Part shown: positions 1-6,012 of the stretch, one piece after another
How the letters are laid out: each line of letters starts with the position of its first letter
How positions within the stretch are numbered: position 1 is the first letter of the stretch
DNA from: an uncultured Ruminococcus sp.
Lineage (GTDB): Bacteria; Bacillota; Clostridia; Oscillospirales; Ruminococcaceae
Reading direction: 5' to 3'
Assembly (NCBI GenBank): GCA_947174965.1
Contig: CAMWKY010000141.1
Span: forward strand, 1-6,012
Length of the DNA stretch: 6,012 nucleotides
Position numbers and translations under genes: made by a program
Notes under the pieces: model-generated
The model's input: only the letters and a program-made list of their open reading frames with translations
Database searches by the model: none
What the model was told of the DNA's origin: nothing

Positions 1-10
1 GGATTATTTT

Positions 11-2974
11 ATGCTTCAATTAAAAGATATTGTAAAGAAGTATGGAACAGGCGAAAACACTGTAACTGCTCTTAACGGTGTAAGCATTACATTCCGTGAA
101 AATGAGTTTGTAGCTATATTAGGTCATTCAGGCTGTGGAAAAACTACAATGCTCAATATAATAGGTGGTCTTGATAAGTATACATCAGGCGACCTCATTA
201 TCAACGGAGTATCCACAAAAAAATACAAGGACAGAGACTGGGACGCATACAGAAATCACTCTATCGGATTTGTATTTCAGAGCTACAACCTTATTCCACA
301 TCAGACAGTACTTGCAAATGTTGAGCTTGCCCTCACCATATCAGGCGTATCAAAATCGGAAAGAAAGAGACGTGCAAAAGAAGCACTTGAAAAGGTCGGA
401 CTTGGAAATCAGCTTAACAAAAAGCCGAATCAGATGTCGGGCGGACAGATGCAGAGAGTTGCTATTGCCCGTGCATTAATCAACAATCCCGATATACTGC
501 TTGCTGACGAGCCTACAGGTGCATTGGACAGTGAAACGTCCATTCAGGTTATGGAACTTCTCAAAGAGATTGCAAAAGATAAGCTGGTTATCATGGTTAC
601 TCACAATCCTGAACTTGCCGAAGATTATGCAAACCGTATTGTACGTGTCAAGGACGGAAATATCACTGACGACAGCAATCCATTTGAGCCGACAGAAGAA
701 TACGTGCCGAAAACGGAAAAGAAAAAGCGTGTTTCAATGTCGTTCGGAACTGCCGTTTCACTCTCACTCAATAATCTCATGACGAAAAAAGGTCGTACAA
801 TTCTTACAGCTTTTGCAGGTTCAATTGGTATCATTGGCATTGCAACAATTCTCTCGCTTTCGTCAGGCATCAACACATATATAAATGATGTTCAGGAGGA
901 AACTCTCTCCTCTTATCCTTTGCAAATCAACAGGGAAAACGCTGATACATCGGGAATTATGAATGCCATGCTTGAAAAACAGCAGGAAAATCTTGAAAAA
1001 GAGTTTGATAACGACAAATTCTATGCAAATGTTGATATTTATGATATGTTCAATACTATGAACTCCTCTGCAAAGCAAATCAACAACATGAAGGATTTCA
1101 AAACTTTTCTTGATACAAATGAAGACATATCAGAACACGCAACAGCTGTTTCTTATTCCTATGATGTAGCTATGCCGATTTATACGGAAACTCCGTCGGG
1201 TGATATAATGAAAGTCGATTTCATGGATTTATATGTCGGTGCATTTGACATGGGCGGAAGTTCTATGGTTAACAGCATGATGAATAGTTATATGGCATCT
1301 GCTGAAATGACCATGATGGGACTCAATGTAATGACTGAAATGCTTCCACAAGACGATGGAACAGGTGTAAATGACCTTATCAAGAATCAGTATGAAGTTG
1401 TAAGCGGAAAATATCCTGAAAATTATGACGAAGCTGTTATTGTCCTCACAAAGAAAAATGAAATTCCCGACTTTATTCTCTACACTTTCGGACTCAAAGA
1501 GCCTGATGACTTTTCAGAACATCTCAAAAATGCTATGAATAATCAGAATTTAGAGGATTATGGCAAAACTGAATTTAGTCTTGATACACTTCTTGATAAA
1601 AAGTTCAAGATGATTTTACCGTGCGAAATCTATCAGCAGACAGACGGACAAAAAGGCTGTACAAATCTTGCTTCAACTGATACTGGTATGGATTTCCTCT
1701 TTAATTCTGATGAAATCGGTACTGAAGTTAAAATTGTCGGATTTATCCGTCCAAAAGAAGATGTCAAGGCAGGTATGCTTAATGGATACTTTGCATATAC
1801 ATCTGAACTTACAAAACACGCTATAAATAAGACAAATGACAGTGAACTTGTGAAAAATCAGATTGCCGATAAGGAAAATGACCTGATTACAGGCACAAAG
1901 TTTATGACTGATGACTATGTTGAGCCGACTGTTGAAGAAAAAGCTGCTGAAGCAAAAGATTTTATCAAAAATGCAAAGACTGACAAGAAAGCTGAAATCT
2001 ACAGATTTATCATGTGCCAGCCTGACGAAAAACAGATTCAGTCGCAGATTGATATGATGCTCAAAGACTTTGACAGAAATACATTTATAGAACAGGTCAA
2101 GACTAATTATGCCGAAGAATTAGGCATTGACGCAGAACAGATTGACTCTTATATATCAAATATGAGTGATGATGATATAAAGACTATGGCAGAAGAAGCC
2201 ATGCGTGTACAGTTTACGGAGCAGTACGCAGATGAAGTCTCAAAACAGCTTGCAACTCAAACAAATGACGATTTAGTCAAGGCACTTGACAAAACCAAAA
2301 TTTCAGATGAAATGTATGCTCTTGTATTTGACGAATTTACTCCACAGGAAATTTCAGAATCAAGCTATGAAGATAATCTGAAAATATTAGGAAAAGCAGA
2401 TTTGTCCGACCCGTCTGCTGTCTATATCTATGCAAAATCCTTTGCAGATAAAGACTATATTTCAGATGCAATAGAAGCATATAACAATGGCAAAGCTGAA
2501 GAAGATGTTATCCATTATACAGACTATGTTGCACTTCTTATGTCATCTATCACAAGCATTATTAGCGGTATATCATATCTGCTTATAGCTTTTGTCGGCA
2601 TATCTCTTGTTGTATCTTCTATCATGATTGGAATTATAACATATATTTCAGTTCTTGAAAGAACACGAGAAATAGGAATCCTCCGTGCTATAGGTGCATC
2701 AAAGCATGACGTTTCAACCGTATTCAATGCAGAAACACTTCTTGTCGGACTTTGTGCAGGTCTTATCGGTATAGGCTGTACAGTTCTCCTTAATATTCCG
2801 ATAAATGCAATTATACATCACCTGACAAGTCTTGACACACTTTATTCAAAGTTACCGCTTATTGGTGGTGTTGTACTTGTAATTATCAGTATGTTCCTTA
2901 CATTTATTGCAGGACTTATTCCGTCCCGTGTTGCATCAAAGAAAGACCCTGTTGAAGCATTAAGAACAGAATAA
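11..2974 (+). CDS. Fused ABC transporter, ATPase plus MacB/FtsX-type permease with giant extracellular domain
   Basis: This 987-residue protein joins an ABC ATPase to a permease of the MacB/FtsX superfamily. The ATPase (about 1-225) is complete: Walker A GHSGCGKT at 38-45, Q-loop Q90, signature MSGGQ at 142-146, Walker B DILLADE at 161-167 with catalytic E167, D-loop ALD at 171-173 and switch H198. A basic linker (about 233-261) leads to one membrane helix (about 262-285), an outer domain of about 560 residues, and three C-terminal helices (about 853-880, 908-932, 949-970). The family motif EIGILRAIGAS lies at 887-897, after the second helix. MacB-type proteins usually act as mechanotransmission pumps or regulators for peptides, antibiotics or lipoproteins rather than classic importers; the substrate here is unknown. 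The outer domain is much larger than the roughly 220-residue one of MacB and is rich in acidic helical stretches at 630-840. ATG at 11 is the likely start: a GGA sits 7 bases upstream, but the window edge cuts the leader. Family certain, substrate not. Confidence 0.95.
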   Translation: MLQLKDIVKKYGTGENTVTALNGVSITFRENEFVAILGHSGCGKTTMLNIIGGLDKYTSGDLIINGVSTKKYKDRDWDAYRNHSIGFVFQSYNLIPHQTVLANVELALTISGVSKSERKRRAKEALEKVGLGNQLNKKPNQMSGGQMQRVAIARALINNPDILLADEPTGALDSETSIQVMELLKEIAKDKLVIMVTHNPELAEDYANRIVRVKDGNITDDSNPFEPTEEYVPKTEKKKRVSMSFGTAVSLSLNNLMTKKGRTILTAFAGSIGIIGIATILSLSSGINTYINDVQEETLSSYPLQINRENADTSGIMNAMLEKQQENLEKEFDNDKFYANVDIYDMFNTMNSSAKQINNMKDFKTFLDTNEDISEHATAVSYSYDVAMPIYTETPSGDIMKVDFMDLYVGAFDMGGSSMVNSMMNSYMASAEMTMMGLNVMTEMLPQDDGTGVNDLIKNQYEVVSGKYPENYDEAVIVLTKKNEIPDFILYTFGLKEPDDFSEHLKNAMNNQNLEDYGKTEFSLDTLLDKKFKMILPCEIYQQTDGQKGCTNLASTDTGMDFLFNSDEIGTEVKIVGFIRPKEDVKAGMLNGYFAYTSELTKHAINKTNDSELVKNQIADKENDLITGTKFMTDDYVEPTVEEKAAEAKDFIKNAKTDKKAEIYRFIMCQPDEKQIQSQIDMMLKDFDRNTFIEQVKTNYAEELGIDAEQIDSYISNMSDDDIKTMAEEAMRVQFTEQYADEVSKQLATQTNDDLVKALDKTKISDEMYALVFDEFTPQEISESSYEDNLKILGKADLSDPSAVYIYAKSFADKDYISDAIEAYNNGKAEEDVIHYTDYVALLMSSITSIISGISYLLIAFVGISLVVSSIMIGIITYISVLERTREIGILRAIGASKHDVSTVFNAETLLVGLCAGLIGIGCTVLLNIPINAIIHHLTSLDTLYSKLPLIGGVVLVIISMFLTFIAGLIPSRVASKKDPVEALRTE

Positions 2975-2980
2975 TTTTTT

Positions 2981-3012
2981 AAAGGAGTAACATTTGATGT
3001 TGCTCCTTTTTT
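2981..3012 (+). terminator. Rho-independent terminator after the ABC transporter gene
   Basis: AAAGGAGTAACA (2981-2992) pairs with TGTTGCTCCTTT (2998-3009) in a 12-pair stem with one G-U wobble, a 5-base loop and a run of six T (3007-3012). It starts 6 bases after the stop codon at 2972-2974. It should separate the transporter transcript from the sigma operon downstream. Confidence 0.9.
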
Positions 3013-3050
3013 ATAATATTACACAAAAAAACGTGTATATTTTGTTAAAT

Positions 3051-3073
3051 CATACAAAAAAGATTTTTTTATG
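3051..3073. repeat. Imperfect A/T-tract inverted repeat in the intergenic region
   Basis: CATA (3051-3054) and TATG (3070-3073) flank an A-tract facing a T-tract. They form nine pairs with one C/T mismatch (3055/3069) around a 3-base AGA loop. It lies about 25-50 bases upstream of a possible -10 element, so it could be an operator, a curved A-tract activator site or a weak hairpin. AT-rich symmetry of this size also arises by chance. Confidence 0.25.
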
Positions 3074-3098
3074 CTCATATTTCCCATTTCATACGTTG

Positions 3099-3104
3099 TA
3101 CAAT
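3099..3104 (+). promoter_or_regulatory. Possible -10 element (TACAAT) for the sigma-factor operon
   Basis: TACAAT is a good -10 match and would give a start at about 3111 and a leader of about 28 bases. It overlaps an 8-base perfect palindrome, TTGTACAA (3096-3103). No convincing TTGACA-like box or ECF-type AAC box is seen 16-18 bases upstream, so this is tentative. An alternative TATAAT at 3012-3017, directly after the terminator, also lacks a -35 box. Confidence 0.3.
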
Positions 3105-3124
3105 ATAGCTGAACAAATCAAAGG

Positions 3125-3131
3125 AAAGGAG
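3125..3131 (+). promoter_or_regulatory. Ribosome binding site of the sigma-factor gene
   Basis: AAAGGAG ends 7 bases before ATG 3139, which is ideal spacing and fixes that start codon. Confidence 0.9.
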
Positions 3132-3138
3132 TTGCAGT

Positions 3139-3582
3139 ATGAAAATTGAAAAAGAATATGACAGTATTTTCAGGTATGCCCTGTATCACACAAAAAACAA
3201 GGAAGATGCAGAGGACATAACACAGGAAGCTTTTCTGAAATATCTACAGCATAAAGAATATCATAACAAAGGCAATGAACGACAGATTCTGTATACAATA
3301 GTACGCAATTTATGTATTGACCTGAATAGAAAAATAAAACCTGCTCCGCTTGATGAGAGTATGAAATCAGATGATGACGTTTTTTCAGATGTTGCATTAA
3401 GGGTTGCTATGTCAAAATTAAGTGAAGAAGAAAGAGAAATTATTATTCTGCGATACGTCAATGACGAGAATATCTCTGTAATTGCAAAACTTTTCGGAAC
3501 TTCACGTTTTACCATGAGCAGACGAATAAACAGTATTATAAAAAAACTCAAAAATGAACTCAAGGAGGGTGAAACAAAATGA
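3139..3582 (+). CDS. ECF-type RNA polymerase sigma factor (sigma-70 family)
   Basis: This 147-residue protein has only the two domains of extracytoplasmic-function sigma factors, which direct RNA polymerase to a small set of promoters, often in response to envelope signals. Sigma region 2 covers about 4-65, with the region 2.2 core signature DAEDITQEAF at 23-32 and the promoter-melting/-10-binding segment RQILYTIVRNLCIDLNRK at 48-65. A short acidic linker (about 66-86) precedes sigma region 4 (about 89-141). There, LSEEEREIIILRY (94-106) leads into a helix-turn-helix, with recognition helix around S122-I133 (TMSRRI at 125-130) that would read the -35 box. It is slightly shorter than the usual 160-190 residues, but both ends look complete. 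The stop codon overlaps the start of the next gene as ATGA (3579-3582), so the two proteins are probably made together. Its target promoters cannot be read from this window. Confidence 0.93.
   Translation: MKIEKEYDSIFRYALYHTKNKEDAEDITQEAFLKYLQHKEYHNKGNERQILYTIVRNLCIDLNRKIKPAPLDESMKSDDDVFSDVALRVAMSKLSEEEREIIILRYVNDENISVIAKLFGTSRFTMSRRINSIIKKLKNELKEGETK
3562..3568 (+). promoter_or_regulatory. Ribosome binding site of the membrane-protein gene
   Basis: AAGGAGG lies inside the 3' end of the sigma gene, 10 bases before ATG 3579. With the ATGA overlap it supports independent plus coupled initiation and sets the start of the downstream gene. Confidence 0.85.
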
Positions 3583-5072
3583 ACCGCAAGTTAAAAAATA
3601 TGCTCAAAAATGCTTACAGTGCAGAGCCAAACAGGAAATATTCATTCATTCAGCAGTTGCAGAGTGACCCGACATGGCGGAAACTTCACCCGATAAGCTC
3701 TATGATTAGAATATCTTCTGCTTCTGCATTTATATTTTCAACTCTTGCTACAATTGCTGTCGGTACTGGCATAATAGCATACAATTTCCGTCATGATGAT
3801 ACAACGCCCACACCCGATATTCCACCGATAGTCACCGAAACAACAACATCATCAGTCACAACAGTTCAGACTTCTGCAACAAAAACACTGCATTCAACAG
3901 CAGGCACAATAACTCAGACTACAGCAACATCAACACTACATTCAGATAATACCGTTTCTGCAACAGATACCACAAAAAAAATGTCAACAACTGCAATATC
4001 AGCAGTTACTTCAAAAACATCATCGAAAGTTACAGTTACCACATCAAAAACAGCTGAAACAACTGCTGTATCATCATCTATATATTACACACATCTTTTC
4101 AAGCACAATTATACAACAGAAGATCTGAAAAACACTTCACTTGATGCACTTTATGGCTATCCCGACCGCAATATGATTGAGGAAGTAATAAGAATAATGA
4201 CAGAAGAAAACGGAACTGACTTTGATGAAATGATGCAGGAACATGGCATGGAAACAGCTGATTTGTCGTATGAACTGCTTGATTTTATTCTTGCGTGGGA
4301 TACTCCGCCGATTGTTGAGGGCAGAACGACTGATATTCAATACATTGCATACAACGGAAAACCATGGACAGTATGTGAAATAACGCTTACAGAAGTGTAT
4401 AATTTCAAGAAAAACAAGATACTTAATAAGGGTGACAAGGTTAAAATTGCAATGGCTGGTGGATATATGCCCGTCCGTGAATATATCGAACTCAATCCCG
4501 ACAGCACACTATTTTCAGGCTGGACTGACGAAAAAATCAATGCAACTGTAATATATGAGGACGGTTCAAATCAGCGTGAGCTGAAAATCGGTGACGTGTA
4601 CACATATATCCTCAATGACAATTCAGATGAAATTATACCTGATTTTCCTGTTGCGGACTGTTTCACACGTCAAAGCGTGAGCGATATATGTCAGTTTACA
4701 CAAAACGGCGATAAATTTATAAGCACTAATACAAGCTACAGTGATTTCTATTTCACAACAGAACAGCTTGAAAAGTATTCATTTGATTTTGATGATATTT
4801 TCAAAGACCCCGATAGCAACCGTACAATCGGAATTAAAAACACAAGTTTTCTGCTTGCGGGATATTTTGAGTGCTACAGCATTGAACCTGACGGCAGAAT
4901 GACATATCTTGGCGAATGTTCAACAGATGATGGCTTTTATCCATTCCGTGACGAAAACGACTACACAATAACATGGACGGACGACAGTGTTATTATTGAA
5001 TACAGATTTGACTATATGCAAGATTATTTCGCAAAAGAACAGTTCGTTTATCCAAAAGAAAACAATTCCTGA
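3579..5072 (+). CDS. Single-pass membrane protein with Ser/Thr stalk; candidate anti-sigma factor or sensor
   Basis: This 497-residue protein is of unrecognised family. In order it has a basic cytoplasmic N-terminus (1-43), one membrane helix (about 44-69, with no acidic or Lys residue), a stalk at 75-167 in which 49 of 93 residues are Ser or Thr, and an outer region of about 330 residues. The charge pattern predicts N-inside, C-outside. The outer region starts with acidic helical sequence (about 178-240). It continues into a probable beta-rich part (about 250-345) with the pattern ITLTEVYNFKK (268-278), KGDKVKIAMAGGY (284-296), which recalls small extracellular beta domains, and ends with a further Tyr/Asp-rich domain carrying four of its five Cys (361, 371, 432, 447; the fifth is 266). 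Coupling to a sigma gene by a 4-base overlap suggests an anti-sigma or signal-sensing role, as in RsgI-like systems. However, there is no HxxxCxxC zinc anti-sigma motif and the cytoplasmic part is only about 43 residues. No LPxTG sorting signal or catalytic motif was found. Confidence 0.8.
   Translation: MNRKLKNMLKNAYSAEPNRKYSFIQQLQSDPTWRKLHPISSMIRISSASAFIFSTLATIAVGTGIIAYNFRHDDTTPTPDIPPIVTETTTSSVTTVQTSATKTLHSTAGTITQTTATSTLHSDNTVSATDTTKKMSTTAISAVTSKTSSKVTVTTSKTAETTAVSSSIYYTHLFKHNYTTEDLKNTSLDALYGYPDRNMIEEVIRIMTEENGTDFDEMMQEHGMETADLSYELLDFILAWDTPPIVEGRTTDIQYIAYNGKPWTVCEITLTEVYNFKKNKILNKGDKVKIAMAGGYMPVREYIELNPDSTLFSGWTDEKINATVIYEDGSNQRELKIGDVYTYILNDNSDEIIPDFPVADCFTRQSVSDICQFTQNGDKFISTNTSYSDFYFTTEQLEKYSFDFDDIFKDPDSNRTIGIKNTSFLLAGYFECYSIEPDGRMTYLGECSTDDGFYPFRDENDYTITWTDDSVIIEYRFDYMQDYFAKEQFVYPKENNS
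3876..3944 (+). repeat. Short direct repeat in the Ser/Thr stalk
   Basis: Two 21-base copies (3876-3896 and 3924-3944) match at 18 positions and are offset by 48 bases, or 16 codons. They encode the similar peptides ATKTLHS and ATSTLHS. This looks like an internal duplication typical of low-complexity linkers. Confidence 0.5.
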
Positions 5073-5105
5073 AAATATATATAAGCAAAAAAATTGCCTC
5101 CTGAA

Positions 5106-5111
5106 TATAAT
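5106..5111 (+). promoter_or_regulatory. Possible -10 element (TATAAT) for the amidase, inside the hairpin loop
   Basis: A perfect TATAAT would place the start at about 5117-5118 (AG of AAAAGGG), giving a leader of only about 13 bases that begins with the Shine-Dalgarno sequence and lacks the hairpin's left arm. No -35 box is visible 16-18 bases upstream (AAGCAA there), and a TG lies one base too far for a standard extended -10. Use would therefore need an activator or an alternative sigma factor. TATAAT also occurs by chance in such AT-rich gaps. Confidence 0.35.
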
Positions 5112-5118
5112 ATAAAAG

Positions 5119-5127
5119 GGAGGTGAT
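5119..5127 (+). promoter_or_regulatory. Very strong ribosome binding site of the amidase gene
   Basis: GGAGGTGAT is complementary over nine bases to the 3' end of 16S rRNA and ends 3 bases before ATG 5131, with the GGAGG core 7 bases upstream. It is much stronger than the other sites in the window, and it is also the part buried in the hairpin. Confidence 0.9.
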
Positions 5128-5130
5128 TTC

Positions 5131-5868
5131 ATGCCAAAAGTATTTTTAAGTCCGTCCACGCAGGAGTGGAATAAATATGCGACAGAGGGAAACGAAGAAC
5201 TGTATATGAATCTTCTTGCTGACAAAATGGAGCCTTATATGCGTTCAAGCGGTATCGAATTTGTACGCAACGACCCTGCAAGAAATGTAAACGGTGCTAT
5301 ACAGGATTCAAATGCAGGAGAATATGACGTTCATCTTGCACTGCATACAAATGCTTCTCCTGAATCATTGGCAGGAAAACTGCGTGGAATTGATATATAT
5401 TTTGCCCCGAACAGTGCGGACAGTGAAAGACTTGCAAATATCATAGCAAACAATCTCAAAGCGATATATCCTCTGCCTGACAAATCAAGGGCTGTACCGA
5501 CGTATAATCTTGGCGAAGTTCTGCGTACAAAAGCTGTTGCTGTTCTTTGTGAACTAGGTTATCATGACAACTACGCTGACGAAGCGTGGCTGAAAAATAA
5601 TTTAGATGCAATAGCAAAGAATCTTGTACGCTCATTGTGCGACTATTTCGGCATACCGTTCATACTGCCGTCGGCAATTCAATATGGCATGGTTACAACA
5701 GACGGTGCAAACCTCAATATACGTGATTATCCGTCACTTAACGGTGCAATCATAGGAAAAATCCCGAATAATGCGGCTGTACTCATAAATGGCGAAGTTG
5801 AGGGCTGGTATGTTGTAAGCTACAACGGTATAACAGGTTATGCAAGCAAGGATTATATTATCATTTAA
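5131..5868 (+). CDS. N-acetylmuramoyl-L-alanine amidase (Amidase_3-like) with C-terminal SH3 domain
   Basis: This 245-residue protein is predicted to cut the amide bond between MurNAc and the stem peptide of peptidoglycan. The catalytic domain spans about 3-175. Family landmarks are E22/E23 in GNEE (second zinc ligand region), H72 in LALHTNAS (third zinc ligand) and E141 in CELGYHDN (catalytic Glu). The usual LDPGHGG start with the first zinc His is replaced by LSPSTQ (6-11). From recall this is a recurring divergent subgroup in clostridial bacteria rather than a decayed copy, and H145 or H68 might compensate. A bacterial SH3 domain follows (about 187-245: LNIRDYPSLNG at 195-205, GWYVVSYNGITGYASKDYI at 225-243), which usually binds the cell wall. 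There is no signal peptide or membrane helix, so export would need lysis, a holin or a non-classical route; a cytoplasmic role is also possible. It lies 58 bases after the membrane-protein gene with no terminator between, so read-through is expected. Confidence 0.9.
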   Translation: MPKVFLSPSTQEWNKYATEGNEELYMNLLADKMEPYMRSSGIEFVRNDPARNVNGAIQDSNAGEYDVHLALHTNASPESLAGKLRGIDIYFAPNSADSERLANIIANNLKAIYPLPDKSRAVPTYNLGEVLRTKAVAVLCELGYHDNYADEAWLKNNLDAIAKNLVRSLCDYFGIPFILPSAIQYGMVTTDGANLNIRDYPSLNGAIIGKIPNNAAVLINGEVEGWYVVSYNGITGYASKDYIII

Positions 5869-5874
5869 CAAAAT

Positions 5875-5907
5875 AAACGGCGGATTTAAAAAAAATCTGC
5901 CGTTTTT
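5875..5907 (+). terminator. Rho-independent terminator after the amidase gene
   Basis: Arms 5875-5887 and 5893-5905 (core ACGGCGGATT / AATCTGCCGT) form a 13-pair stem with one G-U wobble and an AAAAA loop, running into TTTTT at 5903-5907. It begins 6 bases after the stop codon and ends the sigma-amidase transcription unit. The remaining 105 bases (5908-6012) are AT-rich, with no gene or convincing promoter; a TACAAT at 5981-5986 lacks a -35 box. Confidence 0.92.
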
Positions 5908-6012
5908 GCTGATTATATATATCAATCTCTTCAGATTTTGTTTATAACATAGATTTCTAAAAAATATTTATTATATATACTACAATATTCTGTCTGTGTG
6001 TATGCCTGCACG

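Larger units (their letters stand above)
5091..5129 (+). promoter_or_regulatory. Hairpin predicted to sequester the amidase ribosome binding site
   Basis: AAATTGCCTCCT (5091-5102) pairs without a break with GGGAGGTGATTT (5118-5129). There are 12 pairs, of which nine are Watson-Crick and three G-U (5095/5125, 5096/5124, 5102/5118), closing a 15-base AT-rich loop. The whole Shine-Dalgarno sequence is in the right arm and the start codon begins 2 bases after the stem. The left arm starts 19 bases beyond the stop codon of the upstream gene, so a ribosome finishing there would probably not melt it. It does not look like a terminator because only three T follow. A competing 4-pair hairpin, GCAA (5085-5088) with TTGC (5094-5097), could free part of the left arm. 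The pairing is seen directly; its regulatory role is inferred. Confidence 0.6.

Noticed and set aside
165..782. Alternative-frame open frames (165-479, 501-782) inside the ABC ATPase
   Set aside because: The 11-2974 frame carries all ATPase motifs without interruption; the others have no motifs.
3012..3017. TATAAT just after the ABC terminator as main promoter of the sigma operon
   Set aside because: There is no -35 box at 16-18 bases (AACATT there) and it directly follows the T-run of the terminator; AT content makes chance likely.
3020..3037. TACAC...GTGTA hairpin as a second terminator
   Set aside because: The stem is only five pairs and no T-run follows it directly.
3002..3131. Pairing of the terminator arm CTCCTTT with the sigma ribosome site AAAGGAG as a switch
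   Set aside because: The seven-base match simply reflects purine-rich GGAG content, the arms are about 120 bases apart, and the terminator probably lies outside the sigma transcript.
3800..4080. Repetitive ACA/TCA-rich DNA as a tandem repeat or CRISPR-like array
   Set aside because: There is no regular unit; it is codon-level repetition from Thr and Ser codons in the protein stalk.
5091..5130. The hairpin before the amidase as a terminator of the sigma operon
   Set aside because: Only TTTC follows the stem, the loop is 15 bases and the right arm is the ribosome site of the next gene.
4920..5225. Antisense open frame of 101 codons crossing the gap before the amidase
   Set aside because: It is the shadow of two well-supported + strand genes, has no convincing ribosome site or family similarity, and reads as low-complexity Phe/Ile-rich sequence.

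Overview
The window reads as chromosome of a low-GC Gram-positive anaerobe. The strong AGGAGG-type ribosome binding sites, U-tailed hairpin terminators, Ser/Thr-rich extracellular linker, and the subtype of the amidase all resemble Oscillospiraceae, and Ruminococcus in particular. That placement is an inference from style, not from a marker gene. All four genes lie on the + strand and there is no sign of a mobile element, CRISPR array, tRNA or rRNA.

Layout. Positions 11-2974 encode a fused ABC transporter: an N-terminal ATPase, a MacB/FtsX-type permease and a very large extracellular domain. A clear terminator follows at 2981-3012. An AT-rich intergenic stretch with weak promoter-like elements leads to a two-gene unit. 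The first gene is a short ECF-type sigma factor (3139-3582). The second is a single-pass membrane protein with a Ser/Thr stalk and a large outer domain (3579-5072). The two overlap by ATGA and are probably translationally coupled. The second protein sits where an anti-sigma factor or sensor would be expected, but it has no recognisable zinc-binding anti-sigma domain. After 58 bases with no terminator comes an Amidase_3-type N-acetylmuramoyl-L-alanine amidase with a C-terminal SH3 domain (5131-5868). A strong terminator at 5875-5907 closes the unit.

How they may work together (inference): the sigma factor and membrane protein look like an envelope-sensing pair, and the amidase cuts peptidoglycan, so the cluster may concern cell-wall stress or remodelling. 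The ABC transporter is separated by a terminator and may only be a neighbour.

The most interesting signal is in the 58-base gap before the amidase. A 12-pair hairpin (5091-5102 with 5118-5129) would bury the whole Shine-Dalgarno sequence of the amidase in any message reading through from the sigma operon. The loop of that hairpin contains a perfect TATAAT. A transcript started from it would begin at about 5117-5118, would lack the left arm, and would leave the ribosome site free. This is the same logic known for phage T4 lysozyme gene e: translation is off on read-through RNA and on for a dedicated short transcript. Here it would apply to a host-like peptidoglycan hydrolase.
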